Shown here in pieces: positions 25,049 to 34,006 of a DNA stretch of 64,000 nucleotides. The notes under the pieces were generated by a model. It ran no database searches. It was not told where the DNA came from and worked only from the letters and a program-made list of their open reading frames with translations. Source of the DNA: Cellulomonas sp. PhB150 (GTDB lineage: Bacteria > Actinomycetota > Actinomycetes > Actinomycetales > Cellulomonadaceae); assembly GCF_003755175.1 (NCBI RefSeq), contig NZ_RKHX01000001.1:1488001-1552000 (forward strand), read 5' to 3'. The stretch's first letter is position 1, and each line of letters opens with the position of its first letter. The translations under genes were made by a program, and so were the position numbers.

Positions 25049-25429
25049 TCAGCCCCGCACCCGGGTGGCCTGCAGCGGCAGCCAGTCCGCGAGGTCCGCG
25101 CGCTCGCCCGAGGCGTGCACCAGGCCGGCCCCCACCGCGTCGTCCCAGGTCAGCGCGCCCGTCGCGAGCCCGAGCCAGGTCTGCGGGTCGGTCTCGACGA
25201 CGTTCGGCGGGGTGCCGCGGGTGTGACGAGGTCCCTGCACCGCCTGGACCGCGCCGTCAGGCGGGACCCGCACCTCGACCGAGTTGCCGGGCGCGACGTC
25301 GGCCAGCTCCTCGAGCGTGAACCGCACGGCGGTGCGCCGCGCGGGCGTCGGGACCGCCGACGGGTCGGCCCGCCAGACCGCGAGCGCGGAGCGGCCGTCG
25401 GCGGGGTCGGTGCGGCGACGCGGGGGCAT
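25049..25429 (-). CDS. Sterol-carrier family (SCP2-like) protein
   Basis: A 126-residue protein resembling the actinobacterial sterol-carrier-like family, related to the maleylpyruvate-isomerase-type C-terminal domain: an RR-rich start, [28 protein letters not shown], and [18 protein letters not shown] near the end, which is the lipid-binding-fold pattern. It likely binds a hydrophobic or thiol ligand, unknown. Start ATG 25429 is chosen; the frame extends to 25528 through short repeats (CCCACACAGGCCC) and would include the trpS leader region, which I reject. It is followed by the 131-residue membrane protein gene and purF. Confidence 0.65.
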   Translation of the reverse strand: MPPRRRTDPADGRSALAVWRADPSAVPTPARRTAVRFTLEELADVAPGNSVEVRVPPDGAVQAVQGPRHTRGTPPNVVETDPQTWLGLATGALTWDDAVGAGLVHASGERADLADWLPLQATRVRG

Positions 25430-25526
25430 GACCCGATCATGCCGCGCCCTGCCCACACAGGCCCACAGCGGCCCACACAGGCCCACCCCCATCCATGCGC
25501 GCCGATGCCGCGCTAAGGTGCTGGGC

Positions 25527-25559
25527 ATGTCCTCGACGACCTGGCGCTGGCTGCACTAG
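25527..25559 (+). CDS. trpS attenuator leader peptide
   Basis: A 10-residue open frame, [10 protein letters not shown], with Trp codons at 25542-25544 and 25548-25550 and stop TAG. Two of ten codons are Trp, the rarest amino acid, so stalling here would report low charged tRNA-Trp. AAGGTG (25515-25520) is a ribosome site six bases before ATG; TAAGGT (25514-25519) could equally be a -10 box making a nearly leaderless transcript. This resembles the leader of the auxiliary trpRS1 gene of Streptomyces coelicolor, known to be controlled by ribosome-mediated attenuation. Confidence 0.85.
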   Translation: MSSTTWRWLH

Positions 25560-25560
25560 A

Positions 25561-25611
25561 CGCAGCCCGCGGTCGTCCTGCCCCCGAGCTGCTCACGCGG
25601 CTGCGGGGGCA
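25561..25611 (+). promoter_or_regulatory. trpS transcription attenuator (competing hairpins)
   Basis: Antiterminator: CGCAGCCCGCG (25561-25571) pairs with CGCGGCTGCG (25596-25605) with one bulge. Terminator: TGCCCCCG (25579-25586) pairs with CGGGGGCA (25604-25611). The two share bases 25604-25605 and would form a pseudoknot, so they exclude each other. A ribosome that finishes the leader peptide covers the start of the first arm and lets the terminator form; one stalled at the Trp codons leaves the arm more accessible to the antiterminator. Confidence 0.75.
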
Positions 25612-25662
25612 TCGCTGTCTCTCGTCGGCCCGTGCGCTGCTCTCGTCCCCTGAGGAGCACCC

Positions 25663-26652
25663 GTGCCCGAGACCACCCGTCCCCGCATGCTCACCGGTGA
25701 GCGCCCCACCGGCCCGCTGCACATCGGCCACCTGTTCGGCACGGTGGCCACCCGCGTCCGCCTGCAGGCCTCCGGCGTGGAGACGTTCCTGGTGGTCGCC
25801 GACTACCAGGTGATCACCGACCGGGAGGTGGCCGGCGACCTGCGCGGGAACGTCCGCGAGGTCGTCCTGGACTACCTCGCCGCCGGCATCGACCCGGACG
25901 CCGCGACGATCTTCACGCACAGCTCCGTGACCGCGCTGCACCAGCTCATGCTGCCGTTCCTGTCGCTGGTGTCCGTCGCGGAGCTCGACCGGAACCCGAC
26001 GGTCAAGTCCGAGCTCGCCGACTCCGGGCGTGCCCTGAGCGGCCTCATGCTCACCTACCCCGTCCACCAGGCCGCGGACATCCTGTTCTGCCACGCGACC
26101 GTCGTCCCGGTCGGGCGGGACCAGCTCCCGCACCTCGAGGCCACCCGCACCATCGTGCGGCGGTTCAACCAGCGGTACGGCGACTACTTCACCCCGCCCG
26201 AGGGGCTGCTCTCGGAGGCGCCGACCGTGCTGGGGACCGACGGCCGCAAGATGGCCAAGAGCCGCGGCAACGGGATCGAGCTGCGGGCCTCGGCCGACGA
26301 GACCGTCCGGGCGATCCGCTCCGCGCGGACGGACTCCGAGCGGTTCATCACCTACGACCCGGTCGGCCGCCCCGAGGTGGCGAACCTGCTGCTGCTCACG
26401 TCGCTGTGCACCGGCCTCGAGCCCGAGGCCGTCGCGGACGGGATCGGCGACGGCGGTGCGGGCCGCCTCAAGGAGGTCCTGGCCGACGCGCTCGTCGCGC
26501 ACCTCGCACCCCTGCGCGCGCGCCGCGCGCTCTACGCGGCCGAGCCCGGGCTCGTGGCGGACGTGCTCGAGCGCGGCAACGCCCACGCGAACGAGCTCGC
26601 GGACGCCACGATCCGTGACGTCCGCGAGCTCATGGGGATGACCTACCGGTGA
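25663..26652 (+). CDS. trpS: Tryptophan-tRNA ligase (auxiliary type)
   Basis: A 329-residue class I synthetase charging tRNA-Trp with tryptophan. Motifs: GERPTGPLHIGHLFG with the HIGH box near residue 20, and KMAKS (the KMSKS variant) near residue 205, preceded by TVLGTDGR. Its sequence and the Trp-codon leader attenuator resemble the second, indolmycin-resistant TrpRS of Streptomyces (TrpRS1) more than the housekeeping one; a second trpS should then lie elsewhere. GTG 25663 has GAGGAG five bases upstream. It ends four bases from the convergent endoglucanase gene. Confidence 0.93.
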   Translation: MPETTRPRMLTGERPTGPLHIGHLFGTVATRVRLQASGVETFLVVADYQVITDREVAGDLRGNVREVVLDYLAAGIDPDAATIFTHSSVTALHQLMLPFLSLVSVAELDRNPTVKSELADSGRALSGLMLTYPVHQAADILFCHATVVPVGRDQLPHLEATRTIVRRFNQRYGDYFTPPEGLLSEAPTVLGTDGRKMAKSRGNGIELRASADETVRAIRSARTDSERFITYDPVGRPEVANLLLLTSLCTGLEPEAVADGIGDGGAGRLKEVLADALVAHLAPLRARRALYAAEPGLVADVLERGNAHANELADATIRDVRELMGMTYR

Positions 26653-26656
26653 GCGG

Positions 26657-28048
26657 TCACCACTTCGCGTTGCGGGCCAGCTCCAGGGCGATGTCCTGGA
26701 ACCAGGCACCGGCCGACGGGCCGCCGTTGCAGGTGCCGTCGGACTCGCCGGGCAGCTTGACCCAGAGCAGGGCGTCCAGGCCCGAGCCGTCGTTCACGAG
26801 CGTCGGCTTGTCACCGAGCGCACGGCCGCGGGGGTTGCACCACTCGCCGTTCGCGCCGTTGCCGTTGCGCGAGGTGTCGATGACGAACTTCTTGCCGCCG
26901 AGCTGCTGGGAGATCTGCTGGCCGTACGCCTTGGACGCGGCGGTCGTCTGGTAGTTCGAGGTGTTGAGCGCGAAGCCGACCGCGTACTCGAAGCCGACCT
27001 GGTTGAGCCGCTGGACCGCGGTGCTGACCGGCAGCCAGGCCGAGTGGCCGGCGTCGATGTAGACGCGCGCACCCTTGAGCGTCAGCGACTTGGCGGCGTA
27101 CTTGAGGAAGCCGACGCGGTCGCCCTGGCCGGAGCAGTCGCCGAGCTGCGCGAGCGCGTCGGGCTCGAGGACGACGTACGGCTTGCCCTGGATGCCGGAC
27201 GCGACCGTGTCGATCCACGAGGCGTAGGCGCTCTCCGCGACGCCGCCGCCCGAGTAGGAGCCGCAGTCACGGCCGGGGATCGCGTAGATGACGAGCATCG
27301 GGACCTTGCCCGCAGCGGCCGCGCGGCCGGTGTAGTCGGCCACCTCGGCCCTCGCGTGCGCCGGGTCGGCCCAGTTGCCGACCCAGTACGCCTGCGGGGT
27401 GAGCGCGATCTTCTCGAGCAGGGCCTTGTCGGAGCCCGAGGCGGACTGCCACGCCTTGTAGCCCTGCGTCGTGGGGTCGACGTAGAGGCTGCCGGCGGTG
27501 ACCGGCGGGGTGGTGGGCGTGACGGTCGGCGTCGGGGTGGGGGTCGGCGTGGGGGTGGGGGTCGGCGTGGGTGTCACGGTCGGGGTCACCGTCGGGGTCG
27601 GGGTCGGGGTCGGAGTCGTCGGCGGCTGCGTGGGCGTCGAGCCCGTGCACGTCGTGCCGTTGACGGTGAACGTGCTCGGCACCGGGTTCGAGCCCGACCA
27701 CGAGCCGTTGAAGCCGAAGTTCGCCTTGGCGTTCGTCGCCAGCGAGCCGTTCCACGCCAGGTTCGCGACCTTGACGGACGAGCCCTGCACGGTCAGCGCA
27801 CCGTTCCACAGCTGGGAGATCGACTGGCCGGACGCCAACGTCCAGCCCACGTTCCACGAGCTGACGGCGTCGCCGAGGTTGGTGACCGTGACGTCGGCAC
27901 CGAACCCGCCGGTCCACTGGCTGGTGATCTTGTAGTCGACCTTGCAGCCGGGGGCGGCCTGGGCCGCGCTGGCGGTCACGGCGGTGAGGCCGCCGACCGC
28001 GACGGCGGCGGCCGCGAGCAGCGCGGCGGCACTTCTGCGGGTGGACAT
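26657..28048 (-). CDS. cenA: Secreted GH6 endoglucanase with N-terminal CBM2 (CenA-like)
   Basis: A 463-residue extracellular cellulase. Signal peptide about 1-32 (AQA/APGC). CBM2 cellulose-binding domain (about 33-135) has the N- and C-terminal cysteines and exposed Trp residues (QWTGGFG, SSWNVGW, LWNG, GFNGSW). The linker (about 140-190) is almost pure Pro-Thr. The GH6 catalytic domain (about 195-463) carries the inverting-mechanism aspartates in AIPGRDC, VLEPDAL, YIDAGH and KLPGESDG, as in C. fimi CenA. It cuts beta-1,4-glucan internally. Start ATG 28048 has GAGGAG upstream; a longer frame to 28090 lacks a signal. LacI-type palindromes 131-171 bases upstream suggest control by cellobiose. 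Confidence 0.95.
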   Translation of the reverse strand: MSTRRSAAALLAAAAVAVGGLTAVTASAAQAAPGCKVDYKITSQWTGGFGADVTVTNLGDAVSSWNVGWTLASGQSISQLWNGALTVQGSSVKVANLAWNGSLATNAKANFGFNGSWSGSNPVPSTFTVNGTTCTGSTPTQPPTTPTPTPTPTVTPTVTPTPTPTPTPTPTPTPTVTPTTPPVTAGSLYVDPTTQGYKAWQSASGSDKALLEKIALTPQAYWVGNWADPAHARAEVADYTGRAAAAGKVPMLVIYAIPGRDCGSYSGGGVAESAYASWIDTVASGIQGKPYVVLEPDALAQLGDCSGQGDRVGFLKYAAKSLTLKGARVYIDAGHSAWLPVSTAVQRLNQVGFEYAVGFALNTSNYQTTAASKAYGQQISQQLGGKKFVIDTSRNGNGANGEWCNPRGRALGDKPTLVNDGSGLDALLWVKLPGESDGTCNGGPSAGAWFQDIALELARNAKW

Positions 28049-28178
28049 GGTGATGGGTCTCCTCGGGGGGCGTCCGACGGCGGCGGGCACGCGCGACGTC
28101 GTCGGTGACGCCGCGGGCTCCGCTCTCCCCTCGAGGAAACCCGACGGCGACTCCCGTGGCGAGGCCGGAGGGCACGAC

Positions 28179-28219
28179 GAAACGTTTCAGTACCGCGATC
28201 CGCGGCGTCGAAGCGCTTC
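28179..28219. promoter_or_regulatory. LacI-type palindromes upstream of the endoglucanase
   Basis: GAAACGTTTC (28179-28188) and GAAGCGCTTC (28210-28219) are perfect 10-bp palindromes with the central CG typical of LacI-family sites, 31 bp apart (about three helical turns). They lie 131-171 bases before the endoglucanase start. The second resembles the core of the CelR/CebR site (AGCGCT) of cellulolytic actinobacteria. Binding is inferred. Confidence 0.55.
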
Positions 28220-28221
28220 CC

Positions 28222-30285
28222 TCAGCTCCCCAGCGTGACGTGCAGGATCTTCTCGTTGCTGTTGTTCGCGATCGAGTCCTTGTCGCCCGCGGTGCTCGTC
28301 GTCAGCCACAGCCCGCCGTCCGGCGCGGGCTCGACCGTCCGCAGCCTCCCGTAGGTCCCGGTGAAGTAGGTCTGCACGTCGGTCAGGCTCGTGCCGCTGA
28401 TCACCTCGCGGTACAGGCGCGTCCCGCGCTCGCAGGCCACGTAGAGCACGTCGCGCACGATGGCGATGCCCGAGCAGGACCCGTCCGCGGTCGGGTACGT
28501 GCGCTTCGGGGCGAGGTAGCCGGCCGTTCCGCAGGTGCCGCTCGTGCCCTCGCACGCGGGCCAGCCGTAGTTGCCACCCTTGGTGATCAGGTTCGTCTCG
28601 TCCATCACCGCGTTGCCGAACTCCTGCTCCCACAGCCGCCCCTGGGAGTCGAACGCCAGGCCCTGCGGGTTGCGGTGGCCGTAGCTCCACACGTAGTTGC
28701 CGAACGGGTTGTCGGACGGCACCGTCCCGTCCGGGTTGAGCCGCAGCACCTTGCCGTTGAGGCTGCTGATGTTCTGCGCGTTGTCGCCGTTCTGCGCGTC
28801 ACCGGTGCTGGCGTAGAGCTTGCCGTCCGGCCCGAACCGCAGGCGCCCGCCGTCGTGGAACTTGTTGCGCAGGATGCCGCTGAGCAGCACCTGCTCGGAG
28901 CTCGTCACGAGCAGGTTGTTCTCCACCTTGAAGCGCACGATGCGGTTGTCGGTCGGGGACGTGTGCATGACGTAGAGCCAGTGGTCGCTCGCGTACGTCG
29001 GCGCGATCGCGAGCCCGAGCAGCCCGCCCTCGCCGTCCGTCCCGGAGACGTTGGGGACCGTGCCCACGGTCGTCTTGGCGCCCGTCGCCGGGTTCAGCCG
29101 GACGATGTCCTGCGCGTCCCGACGGCTATACAGGATCGTCCCGTCGGGCAGCGTGACCAGCCCCCACGGGATGTCGGTGTCCGTGCCGACCTGCTGCACC
29201 GAGCAGATCGCGCTGCCGCACGCGGCGCCGGTCGTCACGCTCGTGGTCGCGCTGCGGGGCGAGACGTTGCCCTGGCCGTCGCGCGCCTCCACGGCGTAGG
29301 CGTAGGTCGTCGACGGGGTGAGGCCGCTGTCGACGAACGTCGTGGCGGGCGGGACCGTCGCTGTACCGGTGACCGTGCCCACCTTGGCGCCGCCGCGGTA
29401 GACGTCGTACGCGCGCACGCCGGTGTTGTCGGTCGACGCGGTCCAGCGCAGGGTGACCGTCGTCCCGGCGGCCGTCCCGGTCACGCCCGTCGGGGTGCTC
29501 GGCGGCTGGGTGTCGACCTGGCACTGCGGCGGCGTGATCGACACGGTGCTGCTGGCCTGCGAGACGTTGCCCGCGGCGTCCCGGGCGTTGACGAACAGTC
29601 CCCAGGTCACGCCGGCGACGACCGTCAGGCTCGTCGACAGGGTGGTCCCGCTGACCGACTTCATGAGCTGGCCGTCGTGGAAGACGTCGTAGGCGACGAC
29701 CCCCACGTCGTCGGTCGACGCGTTCCAGGAGAACGTCACGGAGTCGCACGTCAGGTTGCCGACCCGGGCGTTGCCGGGCACCGACGGCGGGTTCTTCTCC
29801 GCACTCAGCGCGGTGCTCCACTGCTGGTTCGTCTGCCCGTTGCAGGTCCACATGATCACCGCGCTGCCGGTGGCGGTCGCACGGCCCGACACGTCGAGGC
29901 ACAGCCCCGACTGCACGCTGCGGACCGATCCGTCGGCGTTGAGCGTCCAACGCTGGTTCGCGCCGCCGTTGCACGGGTAGATCTGCACCTTCGCACCGGT
30001 CGCAGTCGAGGCACCCGAGACGTCGAGGCACGTCGCGGCGTCGAAGACCGTGAGCTGGCCACCGGTCGTCAGCGTCCAGCGCTGGTTCACCGCGGTCCCG
30101 CAGTCGTTGATCACGACGGGCGTCTTGGCGGTCCGGGCGCCTCCGGCGGCGTCGAGGCAGCGGCCCGAGCCGACGCCGACGACCGTGGCGGTGGTGGCCG
30201 CCGACGCGGGTGGCGCGACGAGCGTCGAGACGACGAGTCCGGCGATGACGACGGCGAGCAGCCAGGGTGAGCGACGCGAGGGCAT
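28222..30285 (-). CDS. Secreted CBM13-FnIII-FnIII-PQQ sugar dehydrogenase chimera
   Basis: A 687-residue secreted protein. Signal peptide 1-29. A CBM13 beta-trefoil (about 30-160) has three repeats with the QRW/QQW motif (NQRWTL, NQRWTL, NQQWST) and CLD turns. Two FnIII modules follow (about 165-255 and 262-350). The C-terminal domain (about 355-687) is a soluble PQQ sugar dehydrogenase: HDGGRLRFGPDG holds the catalytic His and GHRNPQGLAF the PQQ-binding Arg-Asn-Gln set of the Acinetobacter enzyme. It likely oxidises cell-wall or oligosaccharide sugars bound by the CBM13. Start ATG 30285 has AAGGAG. The stop abuts the LacI-type site upstream of the endoglucanase. Confidence 0.88.
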   Translation of the reverse strand: MPSRRSPWLLAVVIAGLVVSTLVAPPASAATTATVVGVGSGRCLDAAGGARTAKTPVVINDCGTAVNQRWTLTTGGQLTVFDAATCLDVSGASTATGAKVQIYPCNGGANQRWTLNADGSVRSVQSGLCLDVSGRATATGSAVIMWTCNGQTNQQWSTALSAEKNPPSVPGNARVGNLTCDSVTFSWNASTDDVGVVAYDVFHDGQLMKSVSGTTLSTSLTVVAGVTWGLFVNARDAAGNVSQASSTVSITPPQCQVDTQPPSTPTGVTGTAAGTTVTLRWTASTDNTGVRAYDVYRGGAKVGTVTGTATVPPATTFVDSGLTPSTTYAYAVEARDGQGNVSPRSATTSVTTGAACGSAICSVQQVGTDTDIPWGLVTLPDGTILYSRRDAQDIVRLNPATGAKTTVGTVPNVSGTDGEGGLLGLAIAPTYASDHWLYVMHTSPTDNRIVRFKVENNLLVTSSEQVLLSGILRNKFHDGGRLRFGPDGKLYASTGDAQNGDNAQNISSLNGKVLRLNPDGTVPSDNPFGNYVWSYGHRNPQGLAFDSQGRLWEQEFGNAVMDETNLITKGGNYGWPACEGTSGTCGTAGYLAPKRTYPTADGSCSGIAIVRDVLYVACERGTRLYREVISGTSLTDVQTYFTGTYGRLRTVEPAPDGGLWLTTSTAGDKDSIANNSNEKILHVTLGS

Positions 30286-30304
30286 CCGGGTCTCCTTCGA
30301 CCGT

Positions 30305-30325
30305 GACCGCCCGAGCGGGGCGGTC
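30305..30325. promoter_or_regulatory. Inverted repeat upstream of the PQQ dehydrogenase
   Basis: GACCGCCC (30305-30312) and GGGCGGTC (30318-30325) form a perfect inverted repeat with a five-base spacer, 20 bases before the start codon. It could be an operator, or a terminator of the upstream region; it does not match the two LacI-type sites next door. Confidence 0.35.
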
Positions 30326-30378
30326 GGCGCGCCCCACTCTGCCGCGCCGGGCCCGACCTGTCGCGCCGACGTGACGGA

Positions 30379-31401
30379 TCAGTCCCGCGGCCGCCCGGGG
30401 CCGCGCATCCCGCGCTGGTACTCCTGCGTGATCTTCTTCCAGCGGTGGCGCTCCTCGGCCGCAAGCCGCGAGTCGGTCCGCCGCGCCTGGTAGGCCGCCT
30501 CGCGGGCGAGCTTGCGCCACGAGTCGTACCGGCGCCGGGTCAGCTCCCCGGCGGCCAACGCCTCGGTCACCGCGCAGCCGGGCTCGCCCGCGTGGTGGCA
30601 GTCGGCGAACCGGCACATCGCCACGAGCTCGGCCACGTCGGCGAAGGTGGTGGCCAGCGCGTCACCGTCGGCCACGACCCCGATCCCTCGGATCCCGGGG
30701 GTGTCGATGAGCACCGCGCCACCGGGCAGCGGGACCAGCTCGCGGTGCGTCGTCGTGTGCCGGCCGCGGCCGTCCGACTCGCGCCGGTCGCCGGTCGACA
30801 TCGCGTCGCGACCGGCGAGCGCGTTGACCAGGGTCGACTTCCCGGCGCCGGACGGCCCGACCACGACGAGCGTCACGCCCGGCGTGAGCAGCGCGCGCAC
30901 CGGCTCGAGGCCCTCGTCCGTCGCCGCGCTGACCGCGTGCACGTCGACCGCGATCGCCGCCGCGGCGACGTCCTGCACCATGCCGGCGGCGTCCGGGACG
31001 AGGTCGGCCTTCGTCAGCACGACGACGGGGCGCGCCCCCGACCGCCACGCGAGCGTGAGCAGCCGCTCGACGCGGCCGAGGTCCGGGTCCGGGTCGAGGT
31101 GCTCGACCACCAGCACCACGTCGACGTTCGCGGCCAGCACCTGCTCGCGGGACGTGGCGCCGGCGGAGTCGCGCACCAGGGCCGACGAGCGCGGCAGGAC
31201 CCGACGCACGTGCGGCTCGCCGTCGGCCTCGTCGACCAGCACCCAGTCACCGACGGTCGGCACGACTCGGCCGCCCTCGAGAACCGCCAGGCCGTCCCGG
31301 TCGAGCACCGCACGCACCGGCTCGCGTCGGTCGTCGGGCACGACGAGCACCGAGCCCTTGTCGGCCCGGACCACCCGCGCAGCACCCTCGTCGAACGACA
31401 T
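30379..31401 (-). CDS. rsgA: Ribosome small-subunit assembly GTPase RsgA
   Basis: A 340-residue circularly permuted GTPase that releases assembly factors from the maturing 30S subunit. Domains: an OB-fold N-terminus (about 1-90), then the permuted G motifs in the order G4 (VLTKADLV), G5, G1/P-loop (GPSGAGKST) and G3 (DTPGIRG), and a C-terminal zinc finger with CRFADCHHAGEPGC. The start ATG 31401 (MSFDEGAARVV) begins the OB-fold; an earlier start at 31440 adds 13 residues of no clear use. It lies between the secreted dehydrogenase and purL on the same strand. Confidence 0.93.
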   Translation of the reverse strand: MSFDEGAARVVRADKGSVLVVPDDRREPVRAVLDRDGLAVLEGGRVVPTVGDWVLVDEADGEPHVRRVLPRSSALVRDSAGATSREQVLAANVDVVLVVEHLDPDPDLGRVERLLTLAWRSGARPVVVLTKADLVPDAAGMVQDVAAAAIAVDVHAVSAATDEGLEPVRALLTPGVTLVVVGPSGAGKSTLVNALAGRDAMSTGDRRESDGRGRHTTTHRELVPLPGGAVLIDTPGIRGIGVVADGDALATTFADVAELVAMCRFADCHHAGEPGCAVTEALAAGELTRRRYDSWRKLAREAAYQARRTDSRLAAEERHRWKKITQEYQRGMRGPGRPRD

Positions 31402-31517
31402 CGCCTCGACGTTAGCGACGCCCGGCCGGCGCCCCCACACCTTTATCCCCCCGTCCCCCGCCCCCTTCCGCGAGTGCGCCGGGTGGGGAGGGGTGGGTCC
31501 GCGTGGGGGTGCGGAGT

Positions 31518-33884
31518 TCAGCCGAAGTAGTGCGGGAGGGTGGACTCGTGGGCCTCGCGGGCCTCCGCGAGGGGGAGCGTGAAGAGGCCGGCGACCTCGA
31601 CGGCGGGGCCGTGGTCGTGGTCGGCGTCATCGATCGGGGCGCCGGCACCGGGGGTGCACGACTCGGCCGTCTCGCCGATGCGCAGTGCCGGGACGCCGCG
31701 CGCGGTGCACAGGTCCACGAGGCGCACCTCCTCCGTGCGGGGCACCGCGACGAGCACGCGGGCGGTCGACTCGGAGAACAGCGCCTCGAACGGCGTCACG
31801 CCGTCGCGCGCGCACAGCTCGTCGAGCGAGACCTGCACGCCTACGCCGTAGCGCAGCGACGACTCGACGAGCCCCTGCACCAGGCCGCCCTCGGACAGGT
31901 CGTGCGCCGAGTCGACGAGGTCGTCGCGGCTGGCGTTCTGCAGGACGCCGGCGAGGCGGCGCTCGGCGGCCAGGTCGACGACCGGCGGGACGCCGCCCAG
32001 GTGGTCGTGCACCACGTCGGCCCACGCCGAGCCGTCCAGCTCGGGGCGGGTCGTGCCGAGCAGGTAGACGGCCTGCCCCGGGGTGGTCCAGCCGGACGGG
32101 GTCGCGTCCGCGACGTCGTCGAGCACGCCGAGCACGCCGACGACGGGCGTCGGGTGGATCGCGGAGTCGATGAGCCCGGGCTCGCCGGTGCCGTTGTAGA
32201 GCGAGACGTTGCCGCCGGTCACCGGGACCTCGAGGATCTGGCACGCGTCGGCCAGGCCGCGGATCGCCTCGACGAGCTGCCACATCGAGTCGGGGTGCTC
32301 GGGGCTGCCGAAGTTGAGGCAGTCCGTCACGGCGAGCGGGCGGGCGCCCGTCGTGGCGACGTTGCGGTAGGCCTCCGCGAGCGCGAGCTGCGCTCCCGTG
32401 TACGGGTCCAGCTTGGCGTAGCGGCCGCTCGCGTCGGTGGCGAGCGCGACGCCCAGACCGGTCGTCTCGTCGACACGGATGACGCCGGAGTCATCGGGCT
32501 GCGCGAGCGCGGTGTTGCCCTGCACGAACCGGTCGTACTGGTTGGTCACCCACGCCTTGGAGGCGAGGTTGGGCGAGGCGAGCAGCTCGAGCACCGTGCC
32601 GCGGATCTCGGCGGCGCTCGTCGGGCGGGCCAGCGACGCAGCGGTGTCGGCGTTCAGCCCGTCCTGCCAGGCCGGGCGGGCGTACGGGCGGTCGTAGACC
32701 GGGCCGTCGTGCGCGACCGTCTTGGGGTCGACGTCGACGATGCGCTCGCCGTGGTGGTCGATCGTCAGGCGGCCCGTGCCGGTGACCTCGCCGATCACGG
32801 CGGTCTCGACGTCCCACTTGCCGGTGATGGCCAGGAACGCGTCGAGCTGGTCCGGCCGGACGACGGCCATCATGCGCTCCTGCGACTCCGACATGAGGAT
32901 CTCGCCCGCGGTCAGCGTGGGGTCGCGCAGCAGGACGTGCTCGAGGTCGACGTGCATGCCGCCGTCGCCGTTGGAGGCCAGCTCGCTCGTCGCGCAGCTG
33001 ATGCCGGCGGCGCCCAGGTCCTGGATGCCCTCGACCACGCGCGCGGCGTACAGCTCGAGGCAGCACTCGATGAGCACCTTCTCCATGAACGGGTCGCCGA
33101 CCTGCACCGACGGGCGCTTGGAGGGCTTGGTGTCGTCGAACGTCTCGCTCGCGAGGATCGAGGCGCCGCCGATGCCGTCGCCGCCTGTCCGGGCGCCGAA
33201 CAGGACGATCTTGTTGCCGGTGCCCGACGCGTTGGCCAGGTGGATGTCCTCGTGCCGCAGCACGCCGAGGCACAGGGCGTTGACGAGCGGGTTGCCCTGG
33301 TAGCTCGCGTCGAAGACCAGCTCGCCGCCGATGTTCGGCAGGCCGAGCGAGTTGCCGTAGCCGCCGACGCCGGCGACCACGCCGTGCACCACGCGGGCGG
33401 TGTCGGGGTGGTCGACCGCGCCGAACCGCAGCTGGTCCATGACCGCGACCGGGCGCGCGCCCATCGAGATGATGTCGCGCACGATGCCGCCGACGCCCGT
33501 CGCGGCGCCCTGGTAGGGCTCGACGTACGACGGGTGGTTGTGCGACTCGACCTTGAACGTCACGGCCCAGCCGTCGCCGATGTCGACGACGCCCGCGTTC
33601 TCGCCGATGCCGACGAGCAGGTGCTCCTTCATCGCGTCGGTCGTCTTGTCGCCGAACTGGCGCAGGTGGTTCTTGCTCGACTTGTACGAGCAGTGCTCCG
33701 ACCACATGACCGAGTACATGGCGAGCTCGGCGGCCGTGGGGCGACGCTCGAGGATGTCGCGGATGCGCTGGTACTCGTCGGGCTTCAGCCCCAGCTCGGC
33801 GAACGGCTGGGCGAGCTCGGGCGTGGCAGCCGCGTTCTCGACGGTGTCACTCGTGTGGGCGGGACGCGCAGGTGCGGTGGTCAT
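31518..33884 (-). CDS. purL: FGAM synthase, large subunit
   Basis: A 788-residue small-type PurL that, with PurS and PurQ, converts FGAR to FGAM with ATP and glutamine-derived ammonia (step 4). Landmarks are [12 protein letters not shown] near residue 55, [34 protein letters not shown] and the second-half repeat [13 protein letters not shown] segment. The catalytic His is in SEHCSY. Start ATG 33884 has GAGGGAA upstream. Its partners purQ and purS are 20 kb away at 53928-54889 on the same strand, so the complex is not encoded in one operon. Confidence 0.95.
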   Translation of the reverse strand: MTTAPARPAHTSDTVENAAATPELAQPFAELGLKPDEYQRIRDILERRPTAAELAMYSVMWSEHCSYKSSKNHLRQFGDKTTDAMKEHLLVGIGENAGVVDIGDGWAVTFKVESHNHPSYVEPYQGAATGVGGIVRDIISMGARPVAVMDQLRFGAVDHPDTARVVHGVVAGVGGYGNSLGLPNIGGELVFDASYQGNPLVNALCLGVLRHEDIHLANASGTGNKIVLFGARTGGDGIGGASILASETFDDTKPSKRPSVQVGDPFMEKVLIECCLELYAARVVEGIQDLGAAGISCATSELASNGDGGMHVDLEHVLLRDPTLTAGEILMSESQERMMAVVRPDQLDAFLAITGKWDVETAVIGEVTGTGRLTIDHHGERIVDVDPKTVAHDGPVYDRPYARPAWQDGLNADTAASLARPTSAAEIRGTVLELLASPNLASKAWVTNQYDRFVQGNTALAQPDDSGVIRVDETTGLGVALATDASGRYAKLDPYTGAQLALAEAYRNVATTGARPLAVTDCLNFGSPEHPDSMWQLVEAIRGLADACQILEVPVTGGNVSLYNGTGEPGLIDSAIHPTPVVGVLGVLDDVADATPSGWTTPGQAVYLLGTTRPELDGSAWADVVHDHLGGVPPVVDLAAERRLAGVLQNASRDDLVDSAHDLSEGGLVQGLVESSLRYGVGVQVSLDELCARDGVTPFEALFSESTARVLVAVPRTEEVRLVDLCTARGVPALRIGETAESCTPGAGAPIDDADHDHGPAVEVAGLFTLPLAEAREAHESTLPHYFG

Positions 33885-34006
33885 CGATTCCCTCGTGGAG
33901 AGCCCGGGGGCCGCGGCTGGTGCTCGCGCGGCCGACGTCGGCAGACGACGCACACGATACCGGCCCTGCCGGACACCTCGGACGCTCGTCCGCTACGGTC
34001 GCGGGC

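Noticed and set aside
25441..25490. Short direct repeats (CCCACACAGGCCC) upstream of the trpS leader
   Set aside because: Only two imperfect copies in GC-rich DNA, no spacer regularity or link to a known element; too weak to call.
27500..27620. Simple-repeat DNA in the endoglucanase gene
   Set aside because: It is the coding sequence of the Pro-Thr linker, a normal feature of secreted cellulases, not a satellite or CRISPR.
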